A stretch of 64,000 nt of DNA from CAVSEK01 sp963726975 (GCA_963726975.1 CAVSEK010000001.1:124001-188000), one strand, 5' to 3'; positions 50,213 to 60,631 are shown, counted from the stretch's first letter. Notes: generated from the letters alone by a model not told the origin. Translations and numbers: made by a program.

Positions 50213-51668
50213 CGTCACCTGCACGTACACGACGACGGGCGCGGGGCCGGGCAGCTTCGTGGTGCCGGGCGGCGTCACGTCTGTGGACGTGGTGGCGATC
50301 GGTGGGCACGGCGGTACGGCGATCGACGACGGCCAGCCGGAAGCCCCCGCACATGGAACGGGGGGGCGTCCGGCGCGGGTCACGGGCAGCCTGTCGGTGC
50401 AGCCCGGGACGACGCTGTTCGTCGAGGTCGGCGGGTCAGCCAGCCGCGACGAGACCTGCAACCTCCGGTCTCAGTGCATCCCCCGGCTTCAACGGTGGCG
50501 GGGGAGCCAGTGTCGGGACCGGCGCAGGCGGCGGTGCGTCGGACGTCCGGGACGACGGTACTGCGGTCGCCGACACCCTCTCCTCCCGCCTGCTCGTCGC
50601 CGGAGGAGGCGGCGCCGCCGGCTACGACGGGTACTGCAGCGGTCCGCACGTCTCGGGCGGGAACGGCGGCGACGCCGGCGCGGCGGGGACGGCAGGTCAG
50701 CCCTGCCAGGCCGGCGACCCCGTGCCGGGCGGTGGCGGACCCGGCCTCGCGGACAGCGGCGGCACCGCCGGTGCCGGGGGCGGAGTCGAGGGCCGGCATG
50801 GGCGCTGCAGCCGGCTCCGGCGGAGCCGGTGGCGGTGGGCTCCACGGCGGAGGTGCCGGCGGCAACAGCTACGACGTCGGCAGGTTCAGCAACACCGGGT
50901 CAGGCGGCGGTGGCGGTGGCTCGTCGCTGGTGCCGTCGAACGGCTCGGTGAGCGTCGTCGACGAGGCCCCGTCGATCGTCATCTCGTACTCGACCCTGCC
51001 GACGGCGACACAGATCGCCGCGACGTCCGGGTCGGGGCAGTCCGCTCCTGTCAGCCAGGCGTTCGCGGCGCCGCTGGTGGCGACGGTGTCCAGCGTGGGC
51101 GGCCTGCCGGTCCTCGGCCAGAGCGTCACGTTCACCGTCACATCCGGCTCGGCGAGCTTCCCGGGCGGCGCGAGCACGGCGACCGCGACCACCGACACCA
51201 GCGGGCAGGCGACCTCCCCCACCCTGAACGCTGGCGCGACGCCCGGCCCCGCGACGGTGAGTGCGAGCACCACCGGCGTCCAGAGCACCGCGACGTTCAC
51301 CGAGACCGTCACCGCCGCCCCCTCGACCAGGAAGCCGGCGCTGCGGGTGCAGGACCGCTCCGTCGTGGAGGGCGACAGCGGCAGCAAGGTCCTGCGGTTC
51401 GTGCTGACGCTCAACGTTCCCAGCGACTCGCCGGTGACGGTGCACTACACGACGGCGAGCGGCACCGCGAAGGCCGGCAGCGACTTCGTCGCAACCTGCC
51501 AGCACCGCCACGATCCCGGCGGGTGCCCGGACGGCGCCGGTGCTCGTGCAGGTCCGCGGGGACACCGTCCGCGAGCCGGACGAGACGTTCAACCTGCTAC
51601 TCACCCGCCCGGTCGGCGCCCGCGTCGCGGACGGCGTCGGCATCGGCGGCATCGTCGACAACGACTGA
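50213..51668 (+). CDS. Gly-rich surface protein with Ig-like and Calx-beta domains (5'-truncated, frameshifts)
   Basis: Translation picks up in mid-protein: VTCTYTTTGAG, FVVPGGVTSVDVVAIGGHGG, then a Gly-rich domain (GGNGGDAGAAGTAG, GGAGGGGLHGGGAGGNSYD). An Ig-like/Big domain (GLPVLGQSVTFTVTSGSASF, ATATTDTSGQATSP) and a Calx-beta domain (DRSVVEGDSGSKVLRFVLTL, DETFNLLLTRPVGA) follow, ending IGGIVDND. No start codon or signal peptide exists upstream, where the next element gene sits. It was probably an exported adhesin-like protein cut at its 5' end. Breaks near 50345, 50480, 50795 and 51505. Confidence 0.7.
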
Positions 51669-52834
51669 GCAGGCCGGCCGCACCCTTGCCTCCGACGTCG
51701 GCACGCCCGCCCGCCCCGTGGGGCTGCAGCGCCCGCGGGCGCCCGGCGGGTCGGCACTTGGGTGCGGTCGGCGCGGGCTGCTGACGCATCACGCCCGTGA
51801 CGGGCGGGCTCGTGCACAGCCGGGATGGGGCCGCTCGAGGTCGACGTCGTCGTGCGCGACCAGGGGGTCGAGTCCCGGGACGTGGTGTGCGAAGCGACCA
51901 CCGTGTGATCCGGTGGTTGCAGTTCAGGCGCTGAGGGCGGTCGCGTTCTGCGGCACGCCGGTCACCTGCTGTTGGTGTCGGTGTCTGCGGGCGCGTCGGT
52001 GCTGGCCAGGGTGACGCGGCTGCGTGCCAGGACGTCGAGGCCGAGGTAGCGGCGGCCGACGGACCACTCGTCGTGCTGCTCGGCCAGGACGGCGCAACGA
52101 GGCGGATCGTGCTGTGGCGGTCGGGGAAGGTCCCGACGATGCCGGGCCGGCGGCGGAGCTCCTGGAACATGCCGTTCGGTGACGAGGTCCGGCTGTTGGC
52201 GACACCCGCCTGAGCGCTGCGCTGCCCCTCGGTCTGACCGCGACGACGACTACGGGAAGCGGCTGCTGCCTGAGCTCGACTTGCGGCGGTACGAGCCGTC
52301 GGTCCGGGTACCGCCGCTGGTCGCCTGGCCCGGCACCTGGTGCTCGGGTCGGTGTCGGATCACCGGCTGACCACCAGCATCGACCTGACGCCGAGGCCGC
52401 TCGAGGCGACCGGGACACCGCTGGACCCGCGCTACCTCCGCCCGACGGGCACTCGCTGGGCACCGCCGGCAACCGTCCTGCTGTCGGAGTAGCGGGTGGA
52501 GCAGCGAGGTGCCGCCACGAGTGCCGACGTGGTCGTCGTGCGCAGGACGCGCGACCTCGACGACCTGCTCGCGCACCCGGACCGTGAGGGCTGGAGGTCG
52601 TGGGGCTGCACCGCCGCCTGGCGCGACGCGCATCTGCGCCGGCGCCCCCCGCCGGAGCGCCTGCGCCTGACGCGCCCGCCGGACCGGTCGCGCCCCCGGC
52701 GATCTCCCGGTCGACCGCCGCACCCGCTGCGGTCCGTGCTGGCGCGCAGCGGCTCAGCACCTCACCGCTGCCGGGACGCAGAGGACGAGAGCGGTGAGCG
52801 GCGGCCAGGGCGAGCAGCGACGGCGTCGAGACGT
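51669..52834. other. Long stretch without an intact gene
   Basis: About 1.17 kb. Short coding-like fragments are seen (for example VLLGQDGATRRIVLWRSGKV near 52.08-52.13 kb and VVVVRRTRDLDDLLAHPDRE near 52.53 kb) but each is broken and lacks start, stop and partner domains. One piece, 52205-52290, matches the UDG-like gene. The stretch reads as decayed accessory DNA. Confidence 0.55.
52205..52290 (+). pseudogene. Remnant of a second UDG-like gene
   Basis: Bases here align with 43965-44065 of the UDG-like gene: CTGAGCGC, then CTGACCGCG, ACTACGGGAAGCGG and GAGCTCGAC in the same order and spacing, encoding DYGKRLLPELD beside NYGKRLPAELD. The rest of the gene is unrecognisable. Confidence 0.65.
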
Positions 52835-53413
52835 TCAGGCCGCCACGAGAGCGACGCCCGCGAGCCAGGCCAGCACCACGCCGACGAAGCCGCGCTGCGC
52901 GTAGCCACCCCAGCTGCTCTCCTGCGGCGCTGCCGCCATCACGCCGAACGCGAGGGTCGCCACGGCCGTCACGAGCAGGGAGGGGGTGGACCAGGACGAC
53001 CACGACCCGCTGCTGGCGCGGAACGCGAACGTGGCGACCCACATCGCCGCGAGCAGCGCGACGAACGCGAGCACCGCCGCCAGCAGGTGGGTCTTCGCGG
53101 CGCCCGTCTCGCCCTTCGCGCCGGCGTCGACGCGGAAGACCCCGCACAGGAGCACCGCCACGCCCCAGAGCGCCAGCAGTACTGCGGCGACCCCTCCCGG
53201 CCGCCCGCTCCACGCGTCGCGCACCGAGTACGCCAGCAGCAGCGATCCTCCGCCCAGCACCAGGAACGCGAGGGACTGCAGCCAGCCCCACGCGCCGAGC
53301 GCCCCTTCGCTGATGGACGCCGAGCCGGGCTCGTACGCCGGTCCCTTGAGGGCCGGCACCGCCAGCACCACGAGCGCGAAGAACAGACAGCTCAGGGCAG
53401 CGGCACGGGCCAT
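52835..53413 (-). CDS. DUF998 family integral membrane protein
   Basis: A 192-residue protein with six predicted transmembrane helices. The first loop GPAYEPGSASISEGALGAWG and VLLCGVFRVDAG...KTHLLAAVLAFVA are the DUF998 hallmarks. Function unknown. Its frame is intact, unlike the sequences on both sides. ATG 53413 is the start. Confidence 0.8.
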   Translation of the reverse strand: MARAAALSCLFFALVVLAVPALKGPAYEPGSASISEGALGAWGWLQSLAFLVLGGGSLLLAYSVRDAWSGRPGGVAAVLLALWGVAVLLCGVFRVDAGAKGETGAAKTHLLAAVLAFVALLAAMWVATFAFRASSGSWSSWSTPSLLVTAVATLAFGVMAAAPQESSWGGYAQRGFVGVVLAWLAGVALVAA

Positions 53414-53514
53414 GCCACGAGACCGTAGACCTGCGACGGCACCTCGGTGGGAGAGGTCGCGGCCGGGGCACCCGGGCGGGGCGGTCGGTGTCGCGGCTCA
53501 CCCCGAGCTCGCCC

Positions 53515-53853
53515 TGGACGGCGGCGACCCGCTCCAGGGGGCCTCCACCTCCACCGGGCTGCGCCTCACGGACGGGCTCAACGCCGTCCCGCGCACCACC
53601 ACCGACGACCCGCCCGTCCCCCAGTCCTACGCCCACACCACCTGCTTGACCGGCGACCACGCCACGGCAGCGCTGTCGATGACGCACACCACGCACGCCG
53701 GGTCGTTCGCAGGTCCCCGTCAGCGCCCTGGCCGGCGTCATCGACGACGACGCCGAACACCTCGAGGCCGCCCTCGGCATCAGGACCGTCGCCGACCTGG
53801 GCAAGAACGCGTACGTCGCTCCCGCCCAGGCGATGCTCGCGCTGACGCGGTAG
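53515..53853 (+). pseudogene. Decayed second copy of EEP nuclease 3' part fused to HHH-like gene
   Basis: Bases 53515-53710 encode GDPLQGASTSTGLRLTDGLN and AVPRTTTDDPP...ALSMTHTTHAGSF, matching the nuclease at 42.39-42.59 kb (GDPQYEAFTSTGL, AVPRTITDDPA...ALSMTYTGHAGSF). From 53712 the sequence jumps directly to the HHH-like gene: VPVSALAGVIDDDAEHLEAA, LGIRTVADLGKNAY, stop at 53853. The nuclease active-site end and the HHH N terminus are deleted. The identity is clearly visible by eye at DNA level. Confidence 0.82.
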
Positions 53854-54247
53854 CCGGTCAGGTGGCCGGCCGCCGGCGCCGGAGGTGCCGCACGCCTCGC
53901 CGGGCCCGGCAACGGCGTCGGCCTGCGCCCCCACTGCTGGGCGACCACCCCCGCGACCGGCGGAGCGGCAGGGACCCCGGCACCCCGCCCGGGGACGCCC
54001 TGGGGACCGCCGCCCCGGTGGCGGCACGTGCCGATCGGCTCCCTGTCCATCGGGCACCTGCCGTGCGACCATGGGGACAACCAGCCCGGTCCGGGCCTGG
54101 TCGACCTCCCGAGCGCCGTCGTCTCGGGGATGATCCTCTGTGACCGCGGCTCCCGAGGGAGCCCGCCTGGCCGTTGCTGCCCAGGGTCAGCCTCGGACAC
54201 GGTCGCGCTCGGCGATCTGCTGAGCGTGCACCGCCCGGAGCCGCCCG
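53854..54247. other. Gap before the glycan cluster; no gene seen
   Basis: 394 bases between the decayed accessory genes and the first glycosyltransferase. No ORF, RNA or repeat could be supported. It should contain the promoter of the glycan cluster. Confidence 0.45.
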
Positions 54248-55400
54248 ATGCCCACGCCCCACCGTCCCTCCCCGTCCGGCGCAGGACTGCGCCTGGGCAT
54301 GCTCAGCACGTCTCCCCCTACCGAGTGCGGGCTGGCGACGTTCAACGCGGCGCTGCTCACCGAGCTCGACGAGGGCAGCGGCTCGGTCGGCGTGGTCCGG
54401 GTGCTCGACACCCCGGAGCCGGTGCAGGGTGCCGGCGTCGTCGGCCACCTCGTGCGGGGCAGCGGCGCCAGCACCCGGGACGCAGCGGAGCGGCTCAACG
54501 GCTTCGACGCCGTGATCGTCCAGCACGAGTACGGCATCTACGGCGGACCGGACGGCGCGCGACGTCCTCGACCTGCTCGACGGCGCTGACGGTGCCGAGA
54601 TCGTCGTGCTGCACACGGTGCTGCAGGACCCGACCGCCGGACAGCGGTCGACGTGCTGCGGCGGCTGCTGCAGCAGAGCACCGTGGCCGTCACGATGACG
54701 CAGACCGCCCGCCAGCGGGCTGATCGACCGTCTACGGGGCCGACCCGCGCCAGGTCGTGGTGATCCCGCACGGCGCCCCCGGTCAGGTCCAGGTCGCCCC
54801 GGCCAGCCGCAAGGCCGCCGGTGGCGTCCCCTGATCCTGACCTGGGGCCTGCTCGGACCGGGCAAGGGCATCGAGTGGGCGATCGACGCCCTGGCCGGGC
54901 TGCGCGACCTCGACCCGCGCTACCTGGTGCTGGGCAAGACCCACCCGAAGGTGCTCGAGCGACCAGGGCGAGGCGCTACCGGGAGTCGCTGCTGCGCACG
55001 GGCGTCCTCGCGGGGCGTCGCTCGACCTCGTCGAGCTCGACGACAGCTACCTCGAGCACCGCCGACCTGGCCCGCGTCGTGGTCGACGCCGACGTGGTGC
55101 TGCTGCCCTACGACTCGCGCGAGCAGGTCACGTCGCGGCGTCCTCGTCGAGGCCGTGGCCGCCGGTCGGCCCGTCGTCTCGACGGCGTTCCCGCACGCCG
55201 TCGAGCTCCTGCAGGACGGCCCGGGGCTGGTCGTGCCCCAGCCGACCCGGTCGCCCTGGAGGCAGCCCTGCGTCGGGTGCTCAGCGAGCCAGGGCTCCGC
55301 GAGCACCTGGCGGAGCAGGCGCGGCCTCCGGCGCGGACAGCCTGCTCTGGAGCCGCGTGGCCGGCCAGTACCGCGATCTCGCCGCGGGCCCTCGTCGACG
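54248..55400 (+). CDS. Glycosyltransferase, GT-B fold, family 1/4 (many frameshifts; end approximate)
   Basis: About 380 residues when joined. N-terminal domain: GMLSTSPPTECGLATFNAAL and DAVIVQHEYGIYGG. C-terminal nucleotide-sugar domain: VYGADPRQVVVIPHGAP-like, ILTWGLLGPGKGIEWAIDAL, DADVVLLPYDSREQVTS and GVLVEAVAAGRPVVSTAFPH (the E-x7-E region). It resembles retaining GT4 enzymes. Frame changes occur about every 60-100 bases. It is followed immediately by the alpha/alpha-barrel gene. Confidence 0.78.
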
Positions 55401-56468
55401 ATGCCCCTCGCCGAGCGTCTCGTGACGCTGCCCGCAGCCGTCGTTCGAGCACCTGCGCCGGCTGCCGACGGCGGCGGCCTCTACGAGCACGCCGAGCTCA
55501 CCCGACCGCGGCGTCGAGCACGGCTACTGCGTCGACGACGTCGCCCGCGGCGCTGGTGGTGCTGTGGCGCGAACCCCGCTCCGGCCCGAGCTGCGAGCAG
55601 ACCTCGCGCGGCAGCTACCTGGAGTTCGTGCTCGCTCGCGCAGTCCGCCGACGGGCGCTTCCGCAACCGGCGGGCCGCCGACCTGACCTGGTCGGGCGAG
55701 CCGACGGTCGACGACTGCTGGGGACGGGCGCTGTGGGGCCTCGGCGCCGTCGTCGCGGGCACGGCACCCGGCGACGACCGCGACCGGGCGCTCGACGGCC
55801 TTCGAGGCGGGGCGCAGCGTGGTCGCTCGCCCTGGCCGCGGGCCATGTCCTTCGCGGCACTCGGCGCCGCCGCCGTGCTCGAGGTGCTGCCCGGACCACG
55901 GCGGCGCGCTCGAGCTGCTGGCCGACGCGGCCCGCTCCGACCGGCCGGCCCGTCGCCGCGCCCGGACTGGCCGTGGCCCGAGGCCGCGGCTCACCTACGC
56001 CAACGCCGCCGCTGCCCGAGGTGCTGCTCGCCGCAGGCGCCGCACCTCGGCCGACCGCAGTCTGGTCGACGGACGGGCTGCTGCTGCTCGAGTGGCTGCT
56101 GCGACCGGCAGACCCGCGACGGCCACCTGTCGCTCGTCCCGGTCGGCGGCGCGGCGGACCCGGCGACGCGAGGCCGGGGTTCGACCAGCAGCCGATCGAG
56201 GCGGCGGCCCTCGCCGACGCCTGTGCCCGCGCCTTCGTCGCTGACCGGCGACGCGCAGGGGCGGCGTGACGCGGTCGGGCTCTGCGACGACTGGTTCCTC
56301 GGGCGCCAACGACAGCGGCACCAGCCTCTACGACGCGGTCAGCGGGCGGCGGGTGCGACGGCCTCGAGCGCGACGGTCGCAACGAGAACCAGGGCGCCGA
56401 GTCCACGCTCGCCCTCATCTCCACCCTGCAGCAGGCCCGACGCGCTCGGCTCCGGTCGACGTCGGTGA
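55401..56468 (+). CDS. Alpha/alpha-barrel glycosidase-like protein of glycosyltransferase loci (frameshifts)
   Basis: About 350 residues when joined. It starts MPLAERLVTLPAAVVRAPAP and includes GYCVDDVARGALVVLW, SADGRFRNRRAADLTW, DDCWGRALWGLGAVV, LTYANAALPEVLLAA and GFDQQPIEAAALADACARAF. The helical repeat pattern is that of (alpha/alpha)6 barrels seen fused to, or next to, GT4 enzymes in other bacteria. The activity is unknown. Its TGA overlaps the next start (GTGA). Confidence 0.68.
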   Translation: MPLAERLVTLPAAVVRAPAPAADGGGLYEHAELTRPRRRARLLRRRRRPRRWWCCGANPAPARAASRPRAAATWSSCSLAQSADGRFRNRRAADLTWSGEPTVDDCWGRALWGLGAVVAGTAPGDDRDRALDGLRGGAQRGRSPWPRAMSFAALGAAAVLEVLPGPRRRARAAGRRGPLRPAGPSPRPDWPWPEAAAHLRQRRRCPRCCSPQAPHLGRPQSGRRTGCCCSSGCCDRQTRDGHLSLVPVGGAADPATRGRGSTSSRSRRRPSPTPVPAPSSLTGDAQGRRDAVGLCDDWFLGRQRQRHQPLRRGQRAAGATASSATVATRTRAPSPRSPSSPPCSRPDALGSGRRR

Positions 56469-57999
56469 CCGCCCTGGTCACCCGCCTGCCGACCGTCCTC
56501 CTCGCCGACCCGCGCGCGTGCTCGCGCGGCTGTTCGTCCCCGGTCACGAGCACCTCGACGGACAGGAGTCGCGCGCCACCGGCGTGCTCGCGCGCATCCT
56601 GAGCCTGTCGGAGGACGCGGTGGTGACGCGACCCTGGCGGACGTCCGGGCCCGCTTCGCGGACCGGCACCGCGACCTCGAGGGCGTCCTCGGCCGCGCAC
56701 GCCCAGCAGATCGCCCACCGCATCCCCGACGGCAGCGCGTCGGCGCAGCGAGCGCAGAGCGCTGCTCGGCGCGCTGCTTCACGCACGAGTATCGCGATCG
56801 AGGCGCGCCGCCCTGTTCAACCCGTCCGTCGTGCGCGCACCCCGACCAGTCCGGGGTCTGGCCGAGGGCGAGCTGCGGTTCGTGCATGAGCCTGCGCGCT
56901 GTCGGTGAGGGCCACCTGTCCTAGCGTGGAGTTCCGCACGCGGCGTGCTGGGCCCGGACGGCCAGGTGCGCGTCGACGACCCCGGGCCGCACGTCGAGCC
57001 GGGCGCGGTCAGCGCGCACGACCTACGACCGCGACCTGTTCGCCGCGCTGCTCGCAGAGGGCGGGGCAGACGAGGAGAGCACCCGCTACCTGCTGAGCCG
57101 CCTGCCGCGCGCGCTTCAGCGAGCGCCGAGCTCGAGGCGGCGCTCGAGGAGCTCGCCGGCCAGCGCGTCACCCGGCACGGCGGCGCGCACACCGACGAGC
57201 TGGCGCGGCGGCTCGCCGAGCTGCAGCCTACGAGGTCGACCTTCGCACCCGCGACTCGACGCTCGCCGAGCGGGTGCTGTGGCCGCTCGGGCCCGTCGGA
57301 GACGCACGGCATGGAGGACGTCCGCTTCGTCCGCTTCACCGACGACGACGGCGAGGTGGACTACCGCGCACCTACACCGCCTTCGACGGCGACGCAGATC
57401 GCGCCCGCAGCTGCTCGAGACCGACGACTTCCGGCACTTCCGGATCTCGCCAGATGGCCGGGCCCGCCGCCAAGAACAAGGGGATGGCGCTGTTCCCGCG
57501 CACGGTCGGCGGACGCTGCACTCGCGCTGTCGCGCTGGGACCGGGAGAACTGCTCGGTCGCCTCCTCCGACGACGGGCTGCGTCTGGGAGCGAGCCGCGG
57601 ACCGTGCACGTGCCCCGGCAGCCGTGGGAGCTCATCCAGACCGGCAACTGCGGCTCCCCGCTGGAGACCGACGGCGGGCTGGCTCGTGCTCACGCACGGC
57701 GTCGGGCCGATGCGCGAGTACTCGCATCGGGGCGCTCCTGCTCGACCTCGACGAGCCGCACGACGGTCGTCGGCGCGCCTGCCGGAGCCGCTGCTGCAGC
57801 CCGCGGGAGGACGAGCGCGAGGGCTACGTCCCGAACGTCGTCTACTCCTGCGGCGCGCTGCTGCACGGCGACCGCCTGCTCGCTCCCGTACGGCGCCAGC
57901 GACGCCTCGGTGCGCTTCGCGGTCGTCGACGTGCCCGCGCTGCTCGGCCGGCTGCCGCCGACGGACCGCCGCGACGACGCGTCGAAGAGCTCGTCGTAG
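56465..57999 (+). CDS. GH130-family mannoside phosphorylase/hydrolase-like (frameshifts)
   Basis: About 500 residues when joined. The five-bladed propeller catalytic core is recognisable: THGMEDVRFVRFTDDDGEVD, AGPAAKNKGMALFPRTVGGR, DRENCSVASSDDGLRWE, WELIQTGNCGSPLETDGGWL, THGVGPMREYSIGA and YVPNVVYSCGALLHGDRLL. These match GH130 enzymes acting on beta-mannosides. An N-terminal helical region of about 170 residues (GHEHLDGQESRATGVLARIL) is present in the longer subgroup. Probable role: turnover or phosphorolysis of mannose-containing glycans. Confidence 0.8.
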
Positions 58000-58991
58000 T
58001 CGGCGACCATGCGGTCGGCGCTGAAGCGGCGCCTCGACGTCCGCGCGGCAGGCGCGCGCGGTCCAGCGCGCCGACCAGCGCCCACCGCGGCCACCGCGCG
58101 CTCGACGTCGTCGACGAGGAAGCCGGTCACGCCGTCCTGCGACGAGCTCGGGCATCGAGCCCAGCCGGAAGGCGACGACCGGCGTCCCGGTCGCCAGCGA
58201 CTCGACGACCGACAGCCCGAACGGCTCCGCGAACGAGATGAGGTGCAGCAGGGCGAGGGCGCCGCCCAGCAGCGCGTCGCGCTCGGCCGGCACCGACCGG
58301 TCCCGACGTAGCGAGATGCCGTCCCGGCCGAGGTGCGGCGCGACCTGCGCGTCGAAGTAGCTCCTGGTCCTGGACGATGCCGGCGATCACCAGCGGCAGG
58401 CCGGCCCGGCGGGCCACCTCGATCGCCAGGTGCGTCCCCTTGTCGCGGGTGGATCCGGCCGAGGAAGAGCAGGTAGGTCCCCGGGTCCGGCCGGAAGGTG
58501 AACGCGGCCGAGCTCGATGCCGTGGTGGATGGTCGCGGCGTAGCCGAGGTCGGGGTGCCGGTCGGCCGTCGCTGATCGCGACGTAGTGGGCGATGTCGTC
58601 GTAGGCCGCGGTAGACCGGGACGATCTCCTCGGAGGAGAAGCCGTGGACGGTCGTCACCACGGGCGTCGGGACGAGCCGGCTGTAGGTCAGCGGCAGGAA
58701 GTCGAACTGGTTGGACAGCACGTCGAACTCGCGCGCCCGCTCGAAGGCCGCGGCGATGTGCAGGCCCTCGTACGACCTTCGCGTCGAGCGTGCAGGTCCT
58801 CCTCGTAGCCCCGGGGCGCGACTCGGCGTGCAGCCGGCCTGCGCGTCACGCGAGTCCGCCGTGGCGAACAGGGTGACGTCGTGGCCGAGCGCGACCAGCC
58901 CCTCGGCGAGCGTCGAGGCGACCTGCTCCCACGGGCCGTACGACCGCGGCGGGGTGCGGTGCGCGATCGAGGCCAGCACGCCGATCCTCAC
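57990..58991 (-). CDS. Glycosyltransferase family 4 (frameshifts; end approximate)
   Basis: About 335 residues when joined. It starts VRIGVLASIAHRTPPRSYGP with WEQVASTLAEGLVALGHDVT, the N-terminal Gly-rich donor/acceptor cleft. Then VVTTVHGFSSEEIVPVYRGL, TYLLFLGRIHP, LISFAEPFGLSVVESLATG (E-x7-E motif), PVVAFRLGSMPELV and DGVTGFLVDD. It is convergent with the GH130-like gene and divergent from the GH15-like gene, three bases from its putative start. Confidence 0.8.
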
Positions 58992-58994
58992 CGC

Positions 58995-60534
58995 GTGACC
59001 GACCTGCGTCGGGCGCGCCGGAGGTGGTCCTCGCCGACGCCGACGCGCTCGGGTCCCCAGCGCGTGGCGGCTGCTCGCGCGCGCCTGGGCCTCGACGTCC
59101 AGCTCGACCGCCGGCCACGGGCTGACGCTAGCCGTGCCCAGTCCGTCGGCCTGTTCGCTGCGGGACCGGCCCGCGGTCCGGGGCTGCTACGCCTGGTCCG
59201 TCGGCACCGGGGACCGCGCCGGCTGGATGCACCCGACAGACGGTCGGGGCGGCACACCAGCGCCCGCATCCTCGCTCTGCTCGGGACCGGCGTTCGCGCA
59301 GGAGCGGGCGGGCGCGGCCTTCCGCGCGGCCGGCGCCGGCGTCGAGGCGCCGGCGTCCGTCCCGTACGGCGCGGGCGTCCTGGAGGGCATCACCGCAGCG
59401 GTCGGGCCTGCGGCCTCCTGCTCGCCGGACCCGAGGGAGGTCCAGGACGTCGACGGACTGCTCCGGCAGTCGTTCCGGGCGCTCGACCGCTGCTGCGCCG
59501 CGAACGGCGCGATCGCGGCCAGTCCCCGCACGAGCGGGCGGGCCGGACTACTGGTTCTCCTGGCAGCGCGACGGTGCGCACGCCGCGCCGCCCTCCACCT
59601 CCTCGGGCGCCACGGCCCGCGGGACGTGCGGCAGGCAGCGGCGCACCGGGCACGGGCCTGGGTGCGCTTCGTGTCAGCGCTGGGACCTCGCCTGGCCGCC
59701 ACCGGCGGCGTCGGTGCCGGCCGCTGCTCGATGTCCGGCGCACCGGTGGGGAGCTACGGCGACCCGCAGCACGACGGGCCCGCCGCGACAGCGCTGGTGC
59801 TCCTGACGCTGGTCGACGACCCGGGATCGGCGCTGCGGGCAGCGGGCCCGTACCTCGACCACCTGCTGGGCCACCTCGAGCCCGGCTACGACCTCTGGGA
59901 GCTCGTCCGCGGCCGGTCCTTCCACGCCGAGCACCTCCGCAGCCGGGCGCTGCTCCGAGCCGCGGAGGCCGCGGACCTCGTCGGCGACCCCCGTGCCGGC
60001 GCGCTGCGGGCGGCGGGCTCCGGGGAGCGCCTGGCGGACTTCCGCCAGGACGGGACGCTGCGTCCCTTCCTGGCGGCGGACCCGCCGTGGTTCGAGCTGC
60101 TGTCGGGCGTCGACGCGAGCACCGTGGGGTCGGCCCTCCTCGCCGCGCCCCGGGACGCGGTCCTCCCCGAGCTGGCCGACCCCGCGATCGCCGCCGTGGT
60201 CGACGCGCTGGTGGCCCACTCGGCGCAGCGCGGCTCGAGCGCGGTCGTGCGGTTCCCCGAGGACACCAACGACGGCCTCGGGAGCACAGGCGGACGACCC
60301 TGGCCGGTCACGACGCTCTGGATCGCCCAGTGGTACCTCCGGCGCTCGCGCTCCGGCCGGACCGCGGACCCGGCAGGAGACCGGCGCCGGGGGCTCCAGC
60401 ACCTCAACGCGGTGCTCGCGAGCGACACCCGCGCCCTCGGCGAGCAGCTCGACTGGCACTCCGGAGCACCCCGGGGAGCCCGCCCCCTCGCCTGGTCGCA
60501 CGCCGAGCTCATCACGACGCTGCTGCTGCTCTGA
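58995..60534 (+). CDS. GH15-like (glucoamylase-type) glycosidase (frameshifted N terminus)
   Basis: The last 310 residues are in one clean frame; the first part is broken. Recognisable GH15 pieces: LLRQSFRALDRCCAANGAIA, DYWFSWQRDGAHAALHLL (catalytic-site region, other frame at 59.55 kb), GPYLDHLLGHLEPGYDLWEL, VVRFPEDTNDGL, PWPVTTLWIAQWYL and the ending PRGARPLAWSHAELITTLLL. It would hydrolyse alpha-glucosidic or related bonds. No signal peptide is evident, so it may act inside the cell. The start is uncertain. Confidence 0.72.
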
Positions 60535-60612
60535 CGGCTGCTCGCCCACCTCGGGTCGGCAGCGGCGGTGGTGCTGACCCCGGAGGCACGTGGTCGTGGG
60601 ACGGGACGACGT

Positions 60613-60631
60613 CGGGGCTCAGCGAGCCCCG
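60613..60631. terminator. Hairpin between convergent genes
   Basis: CGGGGCTC, loop AGC, GAGCCCCG. It spans the stop codon of the minus-strand SGNH gene (60619-60621) and lies 79 bases after the GH15-like stop, so it could terminate both transcripts. Confidence 0.55.

Noticed and set aside
51924..54200. Long minus-strand open frame
   Set aside because: It is a low-complexity shadow crossing several unrelated remnants and the DUF998 gene in the wrong frame.
41398..54247. Integrase or attachment site defining an integrative element
   Set aside because: I searched the translated readings for tyrosine and serine recombinase motifs and for a tRNA at the borders and found none; the island limits are therefore not stated as element ends.
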